A stretch of DNA of 64,000 nt, taken from positions 310,001 to 374,000 of the forward strand of contig NZ_CP021912.1 of the NCBI RefSeq assembly GCF_003264115.1. Direction: 5' to 3'. The notes beneath the pieces were generated by a model that ran no database searches, was not told the origin of the DNA, and saw nothing but the letters and a program-made list of their open reading frames with translations. Of the stretch, positions 11,289 to 20,976 are shown piece by piece (position 1 is the stretch's first letter; every line of letters starts with the position of its first letter). Source of the DNA: Erythrobacter sp. KY5 (GTDB lineage Bacteria > Pseudomonadota > Alphaproteobacteria > Sphingomonadales > Sphingomonadaceae). Position numbers and translations under genes: made by a program.

Positions 11289-11837
11289 TCACCCTACGCG
11301 GATGGTGGTTTCAGTCGTGAAGGTGAATTCAGGAACTTCGAGGTTGGTCGGTGCCGGGCCCTTGCGGATACGGCCGAGCGCATCGTAATGCGAACCGTGA
11401 CACGGGCAGAAGTACCCGTCGAACTCACCCTTGTTCTCGCCATCGGCAGCGCCAAGCGGCACGCACCCAAGGTGAGTACAAACACCAAGATTGACCAGAA
11501 TGTCTTCGTTGCCAGCGCCCAGACGATCTTCGAGCGTCTGCGGATCGCGCAGGCCACCAGCGTCGATCGCGGTTACTTCAGCGATTTCTTCAGGCGTCAG
11601 GCGCTTCACGAAGAGCGGCTGTTCGCGGAAGACGGCCTTGATCGACTGACCCGGTTCGAGCGAGGAGACGTCGACGTCGGTCGTGCTCGCGGCGAGCACG
11701 TCTGCGGTCGGTGCCATCTGGCTGATCAACGGATAGAGAACGGACGCACCGCCGACACCGGCCGTGCTGACAGCTGCAATGTGGATCCAATCGCGGCGAC
11801 GAACGCCCTCTTCGGTACCCTCTGCAGTGGAAGCCAT
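11289..11837 (-). CDS. petA: Ubiquinol-cytochrome c reductase Rieske iron-sulfur subunit
   Basis: The 182-aa subunit has a twin-arginine-like N-terminus (VRRRDW at residues 12-17) before one hydrophobic anchor, as in Tat-inserted Rieske proteins. The 2Fe-2S ligands are in CTHLGC and CPCHGSHYD. It takes electrons from ubiquinol and hands them to cytochrome c1. It is the first gene of the petABC unit, and a stable hairpin lies 22 bases upstream of its start. Confidence 0.97.
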   Translation of the reverse strand: MASTAEGTEEGVRRRDWIHIAAVSTAGVGGASVLYPLISQMAPTADVLAASTTDVDVSSLEPGQSIKAVFREQPLFVKRLTPEEIAEVTAIDAGGLRDPQTLEDRLGAGNEDILVNLGVCTHLGCVPLGAADGENKGEFDGYFCPCHGSHYDALGRIRKGPAPTNLEVPEFTFTTETTIRVG

Positions 11838-11858
11838 AACGTATTACCCTGCTCGTTT

Positions 11859-11888
11859 TGCCACGAAGCGCATCCGCTCTTCGTGGCA
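11859..11888 (-). promoter_or_regulatory. Hairpin in the petA 5' leader
   Basis: Perfect 10-bp arms, TGCCACGAAG and CTTCGTGGCA, enclose a 10-base loop. They lie 22-51 bases upstream of the petA start and are not followed by a T-run on either strand. A leader structure affecting mRNA stability or translation, or an operator, is more likely than a terminator. The rest of 11889-12091 shows no gene. Confidence 0.5.
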
Positions 11889-12091
11889 TCGGTTGAAACT
11901 CTTCGCCCCGTCCGGCGCTAGAGCCATGGTGAGTGTCCCAGCCGGATGATCAACGCGCCTGCAGGCACACTGTTCCGACTTGCAGCGCCGTATACGGCAA
12001 TCTCGCGAGATTCCAACCGTGTTTTAAACACCGCTTGTTCGTTCCTGTGCAAGCCACCCGGAAGCGCCGCTGAAGAGAGGATGAGCCACCC

Positions 12092-12895
12092 TCACCCGCG
12101 CGGCAGGGCGATGGCGCTCAACTGCCTTCCGTAAGTGGGCGCCCCAGCCTGGCTTGCTCGCCGATAGGAATAGTACCGTTCGTCAGACGAATGCGTGTCG
12201 CTTCCCACCCAGCCGACTTGCGAAAGCCCCGCCGCGCGCAGCCTGGCCAGGATGTAGGCCGGAAGGTCGAAATGCCACCGCACTTTGTCCTCGCGCGTCG
12301 GCGCAGAGGCGAAGAACTGATCATGGGATGCATCGAAATGATCGCGAAACGCGCTGTCCACTTCATAGCTCTGCTGAGCGATCGTTGGCCCCAGCGCAGC
12401 GGCGATACGCTCACGCTTTGCCCCCAGCGCTTCCATCGCGGCGAGCGTGTTTTCAAGCACGCCATTATGAGCGCCGCGCCATCCGGCATGGGCTGCGCCG
12501 ATCACACCGCCTTCGGCATCGGCGAACAGAATCGGGCCGCAATCGGCAGTGACGATGCCGATCACCACGTCATGCCGCCTGGTCACCACTGCATCGGCAA
12601 CGGGGCGGCCGAGCTCCTCGTCTGGCCATTTGCGCGTCCCGGGCGTGCCGATTGTCACGACTTCGGGCGAGTGCACCTGATGCGGAGCCATGAGCGGCGC
12701 GCCAGTACGGATAGCATTGGCCGCAGCGGCTCTCACTTCGCGGACCTCGCGCGCGGTGCCCGGACCGCCATAGCCAAACTGGTGGACGCCGCCCGCATGT
12801 CCGAAAAAGCCGTGAGGCACGCCTTCGAGCATGTCGCTTCGTGCTATATCGAAAGGAGTGCCCTTGGCGCTCGCAGGTCCGCCGCCATCAGCCAT
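12092..12895 (-). CDS. pgeF: Peptidoglycan editing factor / laccase-domain protein (PgeF, YfiH family)
   Basis: The 267-aa protein belongs to the DUF152 multicopper-oxidase-like family, now known as purine nucleoside phosphorylase/laccase-domain or peptidoglycan-editing proteins. Conserved metal-site segments are QVHSPEV, VTADCGPILFAD and GAAHAGWRGA. The start chosen is the ATG that overlaps the end of pepN by eight bases, in line with coupled translation. An upstream extension of 19 residues inside pepN lacks family character. Confidence 0.9.
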   Translation of the reverse strand: MADGGGPASAKGTPFDIARSDMLEGVPHGFFGHAGGVHQFGYGGPGTAREVREVRAAAANAIRTGAPLMAPHQVHSPEVVTIGTPGTRKWPDEELGRPVADAVVTRRHDVVIGIVTADCGPILFADAEGGVIGAAHAGWRGAHNGVLENTLAAMEALGAKRERIAAALGPTIAQQSYEVDSAFRDHFDASHDQFFASAPTREDKVRWHFDLPAYILARLRAAGLSQVGWVGSDTHSSDERYYSYRRASQAGAPTYGRQLSAIALPRG

Positions 12896-15542
12896 CGAGC
12901 GAACGGCTAACCTGCTCGTAGGTGTCGCGAGAGAGGTCTTTCGCCTCGGCAATGCGCTCCAGCTCGCCCTTCATCAGCGCGGCCCGCTTTGGCTCAATCC
13001 GCCGCCAGCGCCCGAGCGCGGACACGAAACGCGCTGCGGTCTGCGGGTTGATCGGGTCGAGTTCGAGGATGACGTCGGCGATCATGCGATATCCCGAGCC
13101 ATCCGCCGCGTGGAAGCCCTGCGGATTGCCTGCAAAGGCCATGTAGAGCGAACGAACGCGGTTGGGGTTCTTCATCGTGAATTCGGGGTGCCCGGCAAGT
13201 TTCCTCACCTGCGCAATTACATCGGGGTGAAGCGAGAGCGCCTGAAGCGTGAACCACTTGTCGACCACCAGCGCATTGTCGCGATAGCGCTCGTAATAGT
13301 CGGCCAAACGCGTCTCGCGCTCGGGGCAATCGAGACCTGCGAGCGTCATCAGCGCGCCCTGACGGTCAGTCATGTTGTCGGCGCGGTCATATTGGTGCGC
13401 GGCAAGTTCGGCTGCCTTGTCGGGATCGCTCGCAGCGATAAAGCCCAGCACGACCGTCTTGACCTTTCGCGCCCCGCGACCTGCCGGGTCGTCGAATGCG
13501 ACCTGTTCAGCGCGCTCATAAAGGGCGTGAAGCTCGCTTGCACACCCATTGCCAATCGCCGCTTTCAGCGCCTCGCGCGCTTCGTGGATTGCGCCCGGAT
13601 CGGCCTTGTTGTCTCCGCTCGCCATCGCTTCGAACAGGTAGGTCTCGCTCGGCAGCATCATCAGCTCGCCGCGCATCGCATCGTCGAGCGCTTCGTCGCT
13701 GACGATTGCCTTCATGGCCTCGATAATCGCCGCCTCGCCGTCGCCGGAGGGATTGCCGCGCGCTGTTGCCACAAGGTGACCGACGGCGAGTTCCTGCATC
13801 GCTTCGTAGCGGGCAAAAGGATCGTCGTCCTTCGCAGCAAGGAAGACGAGATCGTCGCGCGCCATCTCGCGCTCTATAACGACGGGCGCGGTAAAACCCC
13901 GGTTGATCGAGACGACCGGATTCCCGCCTGCGAGCGGCAAAGAAAAGCTGTCCTCTTCCTTGTCGAAAACGATCAGCTGCTCTTCACCCAGCGCGCCGGT
14001 TGCGCGGCTGTGTACGGCGACCCGCAGCGGAATAGGCATGGGCTGCTTGTCGAGTTGCCCCGGTGTTGCGGGAAGAACCTGCTTCAACTTCAGGACAAGC
14101 GCGTCGCCTGTTTCCTCCTGCACGACGTGAATGCGAGGCGTCCCTGCCTGCGAGTACCAGAGGCGGAACTGCTCAAGGTCGAGCCCGGCGCCATCTTCGA
14201 TCGCCTTGACGAAATCCTCGCAGGTTGCCGCTTCGCCGTCGTGGCGGTCGAAATAGAGATCGGTGCCCTGACGGAAGCGCCCGACACCGGCCATCGTGCG
14301 CATCATGCGGATCACTTCGGCGCCCTTGTTGTAGACGGTCGCGGTGTAGAAATTCGAGATTTCGCGATAGCTGTCCGGGCGGATCGGATGCGCGAGCGGG
14401 CCCGCGTCTTCTGGGAATTGCGCGGCGCGAAGGATGCGCACATCCTCGATCCGCTTGACCGCTTCGCCCTGCATATCCTGCGAAAACAGCTGATCGCGCA
14501 AGACCGTGAACCCTTCCTTGAGGCTAAGCTGGAACCAGTCGCGGCAGGTGATGCGGTTGCCCGACCAGTTGTGGAAGTATTCGTGCGCGATGACGCCTTC
14601 CACGCCGTCGAAATCGCCATCGGTCGCTGTATCGACATCGGCAAGCACGTATTTGGTGTTGAAGACGTTGAGGCCCTTGTTCTCCATCGCCCCCATGTTG
14701 AAATCGCTGACCGCAACGATGTTATAAAGGTCGAGATCGTATTCGCGCCCGAAGACTTCCTCATCCCACTTCATCGAGCGGTGGAGCGATTGCAGAGCGT
14801 GGTCGGTGCGCGCGAGATCCTCCTTGCGGACCCAGATATTGCATTCGACTTCGCGGCCCGATGCGGTGGTGAAAGGTCCGCTGTTAGCGACCAGATCGCC
14901 TGCGACCAGTGCAAAGAGGTAGGAAGGCTTGGGCCACGGATCGAACCACTCGGCAAAGTGGCGACCATTACCCATGTCGCCCTCGGCCTCCTCATTGCCG
15001 TTACAAAGAAGGATCGGGAATTGCTCTTTCGAACCCTCCATCCGCACCCGGTAGGTCGAAAGGACATCGGGGCGGTCCGGGAAGAAAGTGATGCGGCGGA
15101 AGCCTTCAGCCTCGCACTGGGTGCACAGCATGCCGTTCGAGGCATAAAGTCCCATCAGCTGGGTGTTGGCGCTCGGATCGATCTCTGTGACGATCTCGAC
15201 TGTGTGAGTATCGCCGGAAAGCGTTAGGACGAGATCGGCCCCATCCATCTGCCAGTCGTCGACCGCTTCGCCATCGACCGTGACGCCGAGCGCGGTGAGG
15301 CCGTCGCCATTCAGCCGCAGCTCGCTCGATGCCTCTGCTGCCGGATTGCGTTCAACTGACAGTTTTGAGGTGATCCGCGCCTTCTCGATCCCGAGGTCGA
15401 AGTGCAAATGGGTCTCGGGAAGTAGCCAGGGATAGGGCTTGTAATCCTCTCGCCGGATCACCGGCGGCTCATGCGGCGTGGGTGCCGCATCGGCGAGTTC
15501 GGGGTTGCCTTCGGGGTTCGTCGGGTTCGTGGCGATATCCAT
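12888..15542 (-). CDS. pepN: Aminopeptidase N (M1 zinc metallopeptidase)
   Basis: At 884 aa this is a full-length PepN that removes N-terminal residues from peptides in the cytoplasm. It has the exopeptidase motif GAMEN, the zinc site HEYFHNW and the third ligand in SLKEGFTV. The tail is the helical C-terminal domain of the E. coli-type enzyme. It is divergent from the SDR gene across about 50 bases and is followed by pgeF with an 8-bp overlap. Confidence 0.97.
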   Translation of the reverse strand: MDIATNPTNPEGNPELADAAPTPHEPPVIRREDYKPYPWLLPETHLHFDLGIEKARITSKLSVERNPAAEASSELRLNGDGLTALGVTVDGEAVDDWQMDGADLVLTLSGDTHTVEIVTEIDPSANTQLMGLYASNGMLCTQCEAEGFRRITFFPDRPDVLSTYRVRMEGSKEQFPILLCNGNEEAEGDMGNGRHFAEWFDPWPKPSYLFALVAGDLVANSGPFTTASGREVECNIWVRKEDLARTDHALQSLHRSMKWDEEVFGREYDLDLYNIVAVSDFNMGAMENKGLNVFNTKYVLADVDTATDGDFDGVEGVIAHEYFHNWSGNRITCRDWFQLSLKEGFTVLRDQLFSQDMQGEAVKRIEDVRILRAAQFPEDAGPLAHPIRPDSYREISNFYTATVYNKGAEVIRMMRTMAGVGRFRQGTDLYFDRHDGEAATCEDFVKAIEDGAGLDLEQFRLWYSQAGTPRIHVVQEETGDALVLKLKQVLPATPGQLDKQPMPIPLRVAVHSRATGALGEEQLIVFDKEEDSFSLPLAGGNPVVSINRGFTAPVVIEREMARDDLVFLAAKDDDPFARYEAMQELAVGHLVATARGNPSGDGEAAIIEAMKAIVSDEALDDAMRGELMMLPSETYLFEAMASGDNKADPGAIHEAREALKAAIGNGCASELHALYERAEQVAFDDPAGRGARKVKTVVLGFIAASDPDKAAELAAHQYDRADNMTDRQGALMTLAGLDCPERETRLADYYERYRDNALVVDKWFTLQALSLHPDVIAQVRKLAGHPEFTMKNPNRVRSLYMAFAGNPQGFHAADGSGYRMIADVILELDPINPQTAARFVSALGRWRRIEPKRAALMKGELERIAEAKDLSRDTYEQVSRSLDG

Positions 15543-15595
15543 AAGTCTCGATTTAAGTTGATTTGAGGGCGGGTCCAGCGATTAGAACGTTTGGC

Positions 15596-16378
15596 ATGGC
15601 GCATTTGTTCATATTCGGCCTCGGCTACACCGCAAAACGGATCAAATCGGAGCTCAAGGAGCAAGGCTGGAGCGTCAGCGCGACGGGCAGCGACGGCGAT
15701 ATCGATTTCGGCGATAGCGACGCGGTGACAAATGCGCTCGCGCAGTCCAGCCACGTCCTGTCATCCGTCCCGCCCGACCGCAAGGCAGGGACCGATCCGG
15801 TGCTGGAGGCTTATCGTCACGCGCTGGAAGGGCGCGATCTCTATTACCTCTCCTCGACCGGAGTTTACGGCGACCAGCAAGGAGCCTGGGTGGACGAGGC
15901 CTCGCCAACCGGCGCAGGTCGTCGCAATGCACGCTCTGACGCGGACGCTGCGTGGATGGAAATGGGCGCGCGCGTTTTTCGCCTGCCGGGCATATACGGT
16001 CCGGGGCGCAGCGCGCTCGACCGGGTGCGCGAAGGTAAGGCGCGGCGGATCGACGTGCCGGGCCAAGTCTTCAGCCGGGTCCATGTCGACGATATTACCA
16101 GCGGTGTGGTCGCGGCACTGATGCAGGATGCACCGCCGGGTGCGTACAACCTTGGCGATGACTTGCCGGCGAGCGGGAACGCAGTGACAGAATATGCCTG
16201 CAAGCTGCTGCGTGTGGAGCCCCCGCCGATGCAGACGCTTGAAGAAGCCAACCTTTCCGAAATGGCGCTGGGCTTTTATTCCGAGAACCGGCGGGTGGCG
16301 AATGGCAAGGCGAAGCGCGTGCTCGGCTGGGAGCCGAGATATCCGACCTATGTCGAAGGATTATCGGCGCTGCTTTGA
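15596..16378 (+). CDS. SDR-family NAD(P)-dependent epimerase/reductase-like protein
   Basis: The 260-aa protein starts with a Rossmann loop (FIFGLGYTA), has LSSTGVYGDQQG in the active-site region and RLPGIYGPGRS later. It resembles the YeeZ-type group of atypical short-chain dehydrogenases. The substrate is unknown. The ATG at 15596 was chosen because it places the glycine loop at the family position; an upstream in-frame start would add 11 unconserved residues. Its 3' end overlaps the convergent exporter gene by 18 bases. Confidence 0.8.
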   Translation: MAHLFIFGLGYTAKRIKSELKEQGWSVSATGSDGDIDFGDSDAVTNALAQSSHVLSSVPPDRKAGTDPVLEAYRHALEGRDLYYLSSTGVYGDQQGAWVDEASPTGAGRRNARSDADAAWMEMGARVFRLPGIYGPGRSALDRVREGKARRIDVPGQVFSRVHVDDITSGVVAALMQDAPPGAYNLGDDLPASGNAVTEYACKLLRVEPPPMQTLEEANLSEMALGFYSENRRVANGKAKRVLGWEPRYPTYVEGLSALL

Positions 16379-17281
16379 TCGCAGCGCCAGAACCATTCCG
16401 ATGACCGCGAGCACCATCCCCGTGATCGTCAGCCCGGTCCAGCGATAGCCCTCGAACAGGGTCGATAGCAGCATCGCAACCGAGATTGTCAGGATCGCGT
16501 TATACGCCGTGCGCCCCGCCCCGATTTCTCGCACGAGATTGTAGTGCAGCGGGAAAGTGATGACCGATCCGATCAGCGCAAGATAGACGATGCCCGCCCA
16601 GTAATTCGGGTTCGTCGGCAGCGGAGGTGGCCCGGCGGTCAGGAGAGCGAAGCCAAGATCGAACACCGTCCCGTAGAGCATCGCCCACGCAAGCAGGCTC
16701 ACCATCGGCACCGCACGCCCGGTCGGGTTTGCCTGAATCACATTGGCAACCGATGCTGCAAGGATGCCCAGAAGCGCGAGGATGATGCCAAGCCCGACAT
16801 TGCCTCCGATCACCCCGGCATTGGGATTGGACGTCCATTCGTGAACCAGCAGGAACGACACACCGACAATCGCAATCGCGCTGCCTAGCATGAATCCGCC
16901 CTGCACTCTCTCGCCAAGAAAAGCCCGTGCCAGAAGCGCATTGGGGACCATCATCAGGCCAAACATCAAGGCGACGATACCCGATGTGACGTATAGTTCC
17001 GCATGATAGACGAACAGGAAATTGCCGCTGAACTGGAAGATGCCGACCAGCACGGCAAGCCGGTGCTCAGGCCCCGTCAGCTTCAGGCGGCGCTTCATCA
17101 GGAAAGCGACCAGAAACAAGGCGGGCGTCGCCAGAAGAAAGCGATAGAACACCGACCATGCCGCTGGAACGCCATCGATCTGGCCGGTGATGACAAGCCA
17201 GGTCGAACCCCAGATCGTGCCGGTCAGCACAAAGGGCACGATCACCCGCCAATCGAGCATTGTTTGGCTTTGCGCGTTCAC
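16361..17281 (-). CDS. DMT-superfamily (EamA) permease
   Basis: The 306-aa protein has ten hydrophobic segments in two EamA repeats (first repeat FVLTGTIWGSTWLVI). Such permeases usually export metabolites or amino acids across the inner membrane; the substrate is not apparent. The chosen GTG start overlaps the stop of the threonine-aldolase-like gene as GTGA, which suggests coupling. An ATG seven codons later (17260) is the alternative. Pairing with an amino-acid-cleaving enzyme makes amino-acid efflux a reasonable but unproven idea. Confidence 0.85.
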   Translation of the reverse strand: MNAQSQTMLDWRVIVPFVLTGTIWGSTWLVITGQIDGVPAAWSVFYRFLLATPALFLVAFLMKRRLKLTGPEHRLAVLVGIFQFSGNFLFVYHAELYVTSGIVALMFGLMMVPNALLARAFLGERVQGGFMLGSAIAIVGVSFLLVHEWTSNPNAGVIGGNVGLGIILALLGILAASVANVIQANPTGRAVPMVSLLAWAMLYGTVFDLGFALLTAGPPPLPTNPNYWAGIVYLALIGSVITFPLHYNLVREIGAGRTAYNAILTISVAMLLSTLFEGYRWTGLTITGMVLAVIGMVLALRSKQRR

Positions 17282-18297
17282 AGGTTGGCGATGGCCTTGC
17301 CAAGCGCGCTCGCATCGTCTGCGCGCGTGTCCCATGCCGTCACGAAACGCGCAGCGTCTTCGCCCCAGTCGTAAAATGCAAAGTGCTGCGCGCGCAGCGC
17401 CTCGCGTTCGGCCTGCGAAAGTCGCACAAACAACTCGTTCGCCTCTACCGGGTGCATCAGACGATCACGGCAGCCGCTCGCAATATCCTGCGCCGCCGCG
17501 TTGGCATGGCGGGCGTTGGCGAGCCACAGATCGCCTTCGAGCATGGCGAGGATCTGCGCGGCAAGATAGCGCCCCTTGCACTGAAGGTGCCCTCCACGCT
17601 TGCGGCGATACTTGACGAGGTTAGCCTGCTCGGGATCGAACAGCACCACGGCTTCTGCACTCATTCCGCCGTTTTTGATGAAGCCAAAAGCGAGGCTGTC
17701 GACCGGGCCTGCTGCATCCTTTGCCGATCCGCCAAGAAATGCAGCGGCGTTCGCAAATCGTGCCCCGTCCATATGCAGGCCAAGCCCGCGCGACCTGGCG
17801 AACGCACTCAGCGCCTCGATCTGGTCGGGCGAATAGCTACGCCCATACTCACTTGCCTGCGTGATCGCGATGGCGTGCGGCTGGACCTGATGCACGTCGT
17901 CGCGGATCGGGTCGATCAGCGCAGCAATGCCTTCAGGCGTCAGCTTGGCCCCCTCGCTACCATGGCCGTCGGCGCACAGCATCAGCTTTGCACCGTGGAG
18001 GTAGAAACCCGGAGCCCCGCCTTCGTCGACCTCGATATGCGCCTCTTCGTGGCACACCACACCGCCATGCGGCTGGCACATCGTGGCGAGCGCCAGACAA
18101 TTTGCAGCCGTCCCAGTAGCCACCCAGAGCCCTGCACATTCGCGTCCGAACAGGTCGGTGAAGCGCTCGTCAAGTTCAGCGCTCAGCGCGTCGCCATCGT
18201 AAGGGCTGTCAGCGCTGTCGGCTGCGCGCATCGCTTCCCACACTTTGGGATGGACGGGGGCTGCATTGTCCGAAAGGAAGGGCTTCATCTGTGTCAT
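17278..18297 (-). CDS. PLP-dependent threonine aldolase-like / beta-eliminating lyase
   Basis: The 339-aa fold-type I PLP enzyme is related to low-specificity L-threonine aldolase (LtaE), which cleaves threonine to glycine and acetaldehyde. The N-terminal FLSDNAAPVHPKVWEAM, the conserved HMDGARFANAAA and the PLP lysine in FGFIKNGGM support this. Substrate specificity within the family cannot be read from sequence. It is the first gene of a two-gene unit with the DMT permease and is divergent from the small GNAT gene. Confidence 0.88.
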   Translation of the reverse strand: MTQMKPFLSDNAAPVHPKVWEAMRAADSADSPYDGDALSAELDERFTDLFGRECAGLWVATGTAANCLALATMCQPHGGVVCHEEAHIEVDEGGAPGFYLHGAKLMLCADGHGSEGAKLTPEGIAALIDPIRDDVHQVQPHAIAITQASEYGRSYSPDQIEALSAFARSRGLGLHMDGARFANAAAFLGGSAKDAAGPVDSLAFGFIKNGGMSAEAVVLFDPEQANLVKYRRKRGGHLQCKGRYLAAQILAMLEGDLWLANARHANAAAQDIASGCRDRLMHPVEANELFVRLSQAEREALRAQHFAFYDWGEDAARFVTAWDTRADDASALGKAIANL

Positions 18298-18349
18298 CTT
18301 GGAACGCCTCTAACCGGCCACGCGTTTAAGGCAAGAAGGAGAAGCTCAC

Positions 18350-18679
18350 ATGACCGACATCGCCGAGAAAGTTTCGATAACCCACCACGCACAGGGACAG
18401 GGCGGCAAATATGTCGCTGTCGTCGAAGGCGAAAAGGCGCAGGGTCACCTTGAATGGGAACCGCAAGCCGGCCTTCCGCAGGAACAGGTCGCTGCCGGTG
18501 TGCGCGTCGCCACGCATACTATCGTGCCGCAAGCCATTGGCGGGCGCGGAATTGCGGGATTGCTGGTCGAGAGGCTGGTCTCGGACGCGAGGGCGAAGGG
18601 CTTCAAGATCGTGCCGCAATGCTCTTACGTGGCGAAAAAGTTTGAAGAAAACCCGGACTGGGCTGACCTCAAAGCCTAA
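18350..18679 (+). CDS. Small GNAT-family N-acetyltransferase (YjdJ-like)
   Basis: The 109-aa protein has the compact single-domain GNAT pattern. EGEKAQGHLEWEP is in the central strands, the acetyl-CoA loop region is IGGRGIAGLLVERL, and the C-terminal PQCSYV is typical of this small subgroup. Targets are unknown. An AAGGAG element precedes the ATG. Its stop overlaps the convergent PH-domain gene by four bases. Confidence 0.85.
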   Translation: MTDIAEKVSITHHAQGQGGKYVAVVEGEKAQGHLEWEPQAGLPQEQVAAGVRVATHTIVPQAIGGRGIAGLLVERLVSDARAKGFKIVPQCSYVAKKFEENPDWADLKA

Positions 18680-20232
18680 GCCGTCTGGCTCTCCAGCTGA
18701 GAAAAATCGGTGGCGGCGATCGTTTCCATGATCTTGCCACGTAGCTCGCGTGCGCGTTTGAGAGGCACGCCGGGGATCGAGAAGGTGCCGCCCGCCTGGC
18801 CCAGATGGATAGTCGCATAGCCGCGCAAACGCGCGATCGGTCCTTGCGAAATTTCGACCGAGTGGAGCTTGAGACGGGTCGCAATCTGGCTCTTGGGCGC
18901 AAGCACGCCGCGCGTTGACATGATCTGCGTGTCGCCAAGCGCGTGACGCTTGAACCGCCATGCCAGAGCATTCGCAATTACCGTCAGACCGGCCAGCACA
19001 AGTGGGATCCCGACCGCGACCGCGACCCATTCGGGCGAATAGATTGCCGTCGCAACGCCAGCGACAGCTGCCCCGAACACGAACCAGATCGATTCAACGA
19101 TTGTATTGTCGACGAGGTACTTCGCGCTCGCGCGTCGCCAGTCGGCGTCCTCGCCCGGCAGCCTGAAACCAGCAGCTTCGACGATTGGCGCGATCTCATC
19201 CATCTTTGCAAACGGGGCGACGACGTGGCTCGACGCGCCCATATCCTGAGCGAGGCTGACGAAGCTGAGGCCATGCCAACCAAAGCGGTAGCGCACGAAA
19301 CCGGTCGACAGCGATACTCCCTGCACACGGTGGATCGGCATCACCACGTCGGTCTTGGTGAAAAGCCCGCGCCTACGGCGAAAGCCGCGCGCGGTGCGCT
19401 CAAGCAGAAATCCCCACTCGCGCGCGAAGACACGGATCATGCCCGTGAGCGAACCGATGATCAGCAGAACGACGATCCCGGCAATCGCTCCAAGCACTTG
19501 CATCGTTGCATCAAGCGCACTGAGGTTGATGCCCGTCTGGTCGATCCAGTCGCGCCAGATATCGGGATCCCAGAATTTAAAGTCGAGCAATGTATCGGCA
19601 TATTGCAACAGCCCGCCCAGCACTGCGAAGACGGCCAGCGAAAACTCGAACAGGCCGAAAGTGAACAGCCTTCGCGGCCCCATCGTGAAGAGCGGTTCGG
19701 CCTGCTCTTCTGCGGGTTTGGCAAGGGCGCCCTGATCGGACGCGGCGCCCGGCTCGGCGCTTTGTTCGTCCCGCCGTTCGCGAACCAGCTGCCGCAATTC
19801 CTCACCGCGCTCTTCGGTGAGATAGGACAGGCTCAGATCTTCGCCGCCGCCCGCGCCGGTCTCGAACTTGACCGCGACGAGGCCAAACAGGCGCGGGATC
19901 AGCTTCTGCTCAAGGCTGACGTCCTGAATGCGCTCATAGGGGACCGAGCGGGCAGCGCGGCTCAAGACGCCGCTTTCCACCCGTATGTCCTGTTGCCCGA
20001 TCGTGTAGGTGAGCCGCTTCCAGGCGAGATAGCTGAACGCCGTGCCAATCGCGATGATCGCAAGCGCTGCGGGCACCGCGACCAGCAGACCGAACCCACC
20101 GGTGCTGAACATGATCGCAGCGACCGGCAGGGTGGAATTCTGCACACTCGCCAGTGCGCCGACCATCACGGTCTTGAAATCCGTGTTGCGCGGCTGGTTC
20201 ATGGGCGTTTCTGCGGGGGCCTGCTCGACCAT
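18676..20232 (-). CDS. PH domain-containing membrane protein (YdbT family)
   Basis: The 518-aa protein has paired hydrophobic segments near residues 35-65 and further pairs around 185-250 and 370-410. Each precedes a bacterial PH (bPH2) domain, for example the stretch containing DIRVESGVLSRAARSVPYERIQD. The three-domain layout matches YdbT. It lies six bases after the YdbS-like gene, and the pair is a common bacterial two-gene unit in the cytoplasmic membrane. In Bacillus the YdbS/YdbT pair is linked to resistance to an antimicrobial peptide; the role here is unknown. Confidence 0.87.
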   Translation of the reverse strand: MVEQAPAETPMNQPRNTDFKTVMVGALASVQNSTLPVAAIMFSTGGFGLLVAVPAALAIIAIGTAFSYLAWKRLTYTIGQQDIRVESGVLSRAARSVPYERIQDVSLEQKLIPRLFGLVAVKFETGAGGGEDLSLSYLTEERGEELRQLVRERRDEQSAEPGAASDQGALAKPAEEQAEPLFTMGPRRLFTFGLFEFSLAVFAVLGGLLQYADTLLDFKFWDPDIWRDWIDQTGINLSALDATMQVLGAIAGIVVLLIIGSLTGMIRVFAREWGFLLERTARGFRRRRGLFTKTDVVMPIHRVQGVSLSTGFVRYRFGWHGLSFVSLAQDMGASSHVVAPFAKMDEIAPIVEAAGFRLPGEDADWRRASAKYLVDNTIVESIWFVFGAAVAGVATAIYSPEWVAVAVGIPLVLAGLTVIANALAWRFKRHALGDTQIMSTRGVLAPKSQIATRLKLHSVEISQGPIARLRGYATIHLGQAGGTFSIPGVPLKRARELRGKIMETIAATDFSQLESQTA

Positions 20233-20238
20233 CTGCTT

Positions 20239-20976
20239 TTACAGCGTCTCGCGCTTGATGTGAGCGCGGATGGTTTCGCGCATTTCGACAGCGAGTGCGT
20301 GCCCCAGGCCGGGCAGCTGAACCGAGGCGTTGTGGCTTCCCGCTGTGTGAAGCGTCAGGGTCGCGATATCGAGCGCACGCTCAATCGGCCCCTGATCGAC
20401 ATCGATATGCTGAACCCTCCCGAACGGCACGACCGTATCGCCGCGAAAGAGTATCCCGCGCACAACGCGCAGCCGATCTCGGCTGATCTGGTAGCCGCGC
20501 GCATTGTAGCGAGCGAGCGGAATCCGGATCGCGATGAACAGCGCAACCAGGACCACAGGCCCCAGGATGATACCGGTCGGAAAGTCGAGTTCCTGGCTGA
20601 GCACAAGCTCAAGCGCGGCAGCGCCCGCGACGATCACGAGCGAAACGATGATCGCTCCCACTCGCATCAATAACTTGTAGTTGGGGTGCAGCTTTGTGAG
20701 CTCGCCCTCATCATCAAGCGGACCGAGTTGCGATTCGAGTTCGGCTTTTGCTTCGGATTGAGCGGGAGGCTGCTCCTCGACCGACGGTCGCGGAGTGTAT
20801 GTCGCATCGCGGGGATAGGGCGCGGAAGACGTTGCCTTGTTTGGCGAAGGCGGTGTTGGCGGGGCCGCCCTTGGCGCGTCCCAAGGCTTTGCGCCGCCCT
20901 TATGGCCGAACAATTGCCTTGCGCTGCCCGCCTGCTTGCCGTTGTCTCCGGCGTCATCCCCACCTGTTTCGCTCAT
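20239..20976 (-). CDS. PH domain-containing membrane protein (YdbS family)
   Basis: The 245-aa protein starts with about 110 residues of low-complexity, Pro/Ala/Glu-rich cytoplasmic sequence. Two hydrophobic segments follow, then one bPH2 domain (YQISRDRLRVVRGILFRG, then VPFGRVQHIDVDQGP). The ATG at 20976 was preferred over a start 14 codons upstream, because the extra residues are cysteine-rich and unlike the family. It is first in a unit with the YdbT-like gene. Confidence 0.85.
   Translation of the reverse strand: MSETGGDDAGDNGKQAGSARQLFGHKGGAKPWDAPRAAPPTPPSPNKATSSAPYPRDATYTPRPSVEEQPPAQSEAKAELESQLGPLDDEGELTKLHPNYKLLMRVGAIIVSLVIVAGAAALELVLSQELDFPTGIILGPVVLVALFIAIRIPLARYNARGYQISRDRLRVVRGILFRGDTVVPFGRVQHIDVDQGPIERALDIATLTLHTAGSHNASVQLPGLGHALAVEMRETIRAHIKRETL

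Noticed and set aside
11859-11888. Hairpin upstream of petA as an intrinsic terminator
   Set aside because: Neither strand has a T-run after the stem, and no gene ends just before it.
12831-15227. A 798-codon open frame on the plus strand across pepN and pgeF
   Set aside because: It is antisense to pepN, which has intact GAMEN and HEYFHNW motifs; its translation is Arg/His-rich with no domain pattern, as expected of an antisense frame in GC-rich DNA.
18943-20673. A 576-codon plus-strand frame over the two PH-domain genes
   Set aside because: The minus strand encodes recognisable bPH2 proteins in the correct order; the plus frame is low-complexity and Arg/Asp/Gln-rich.
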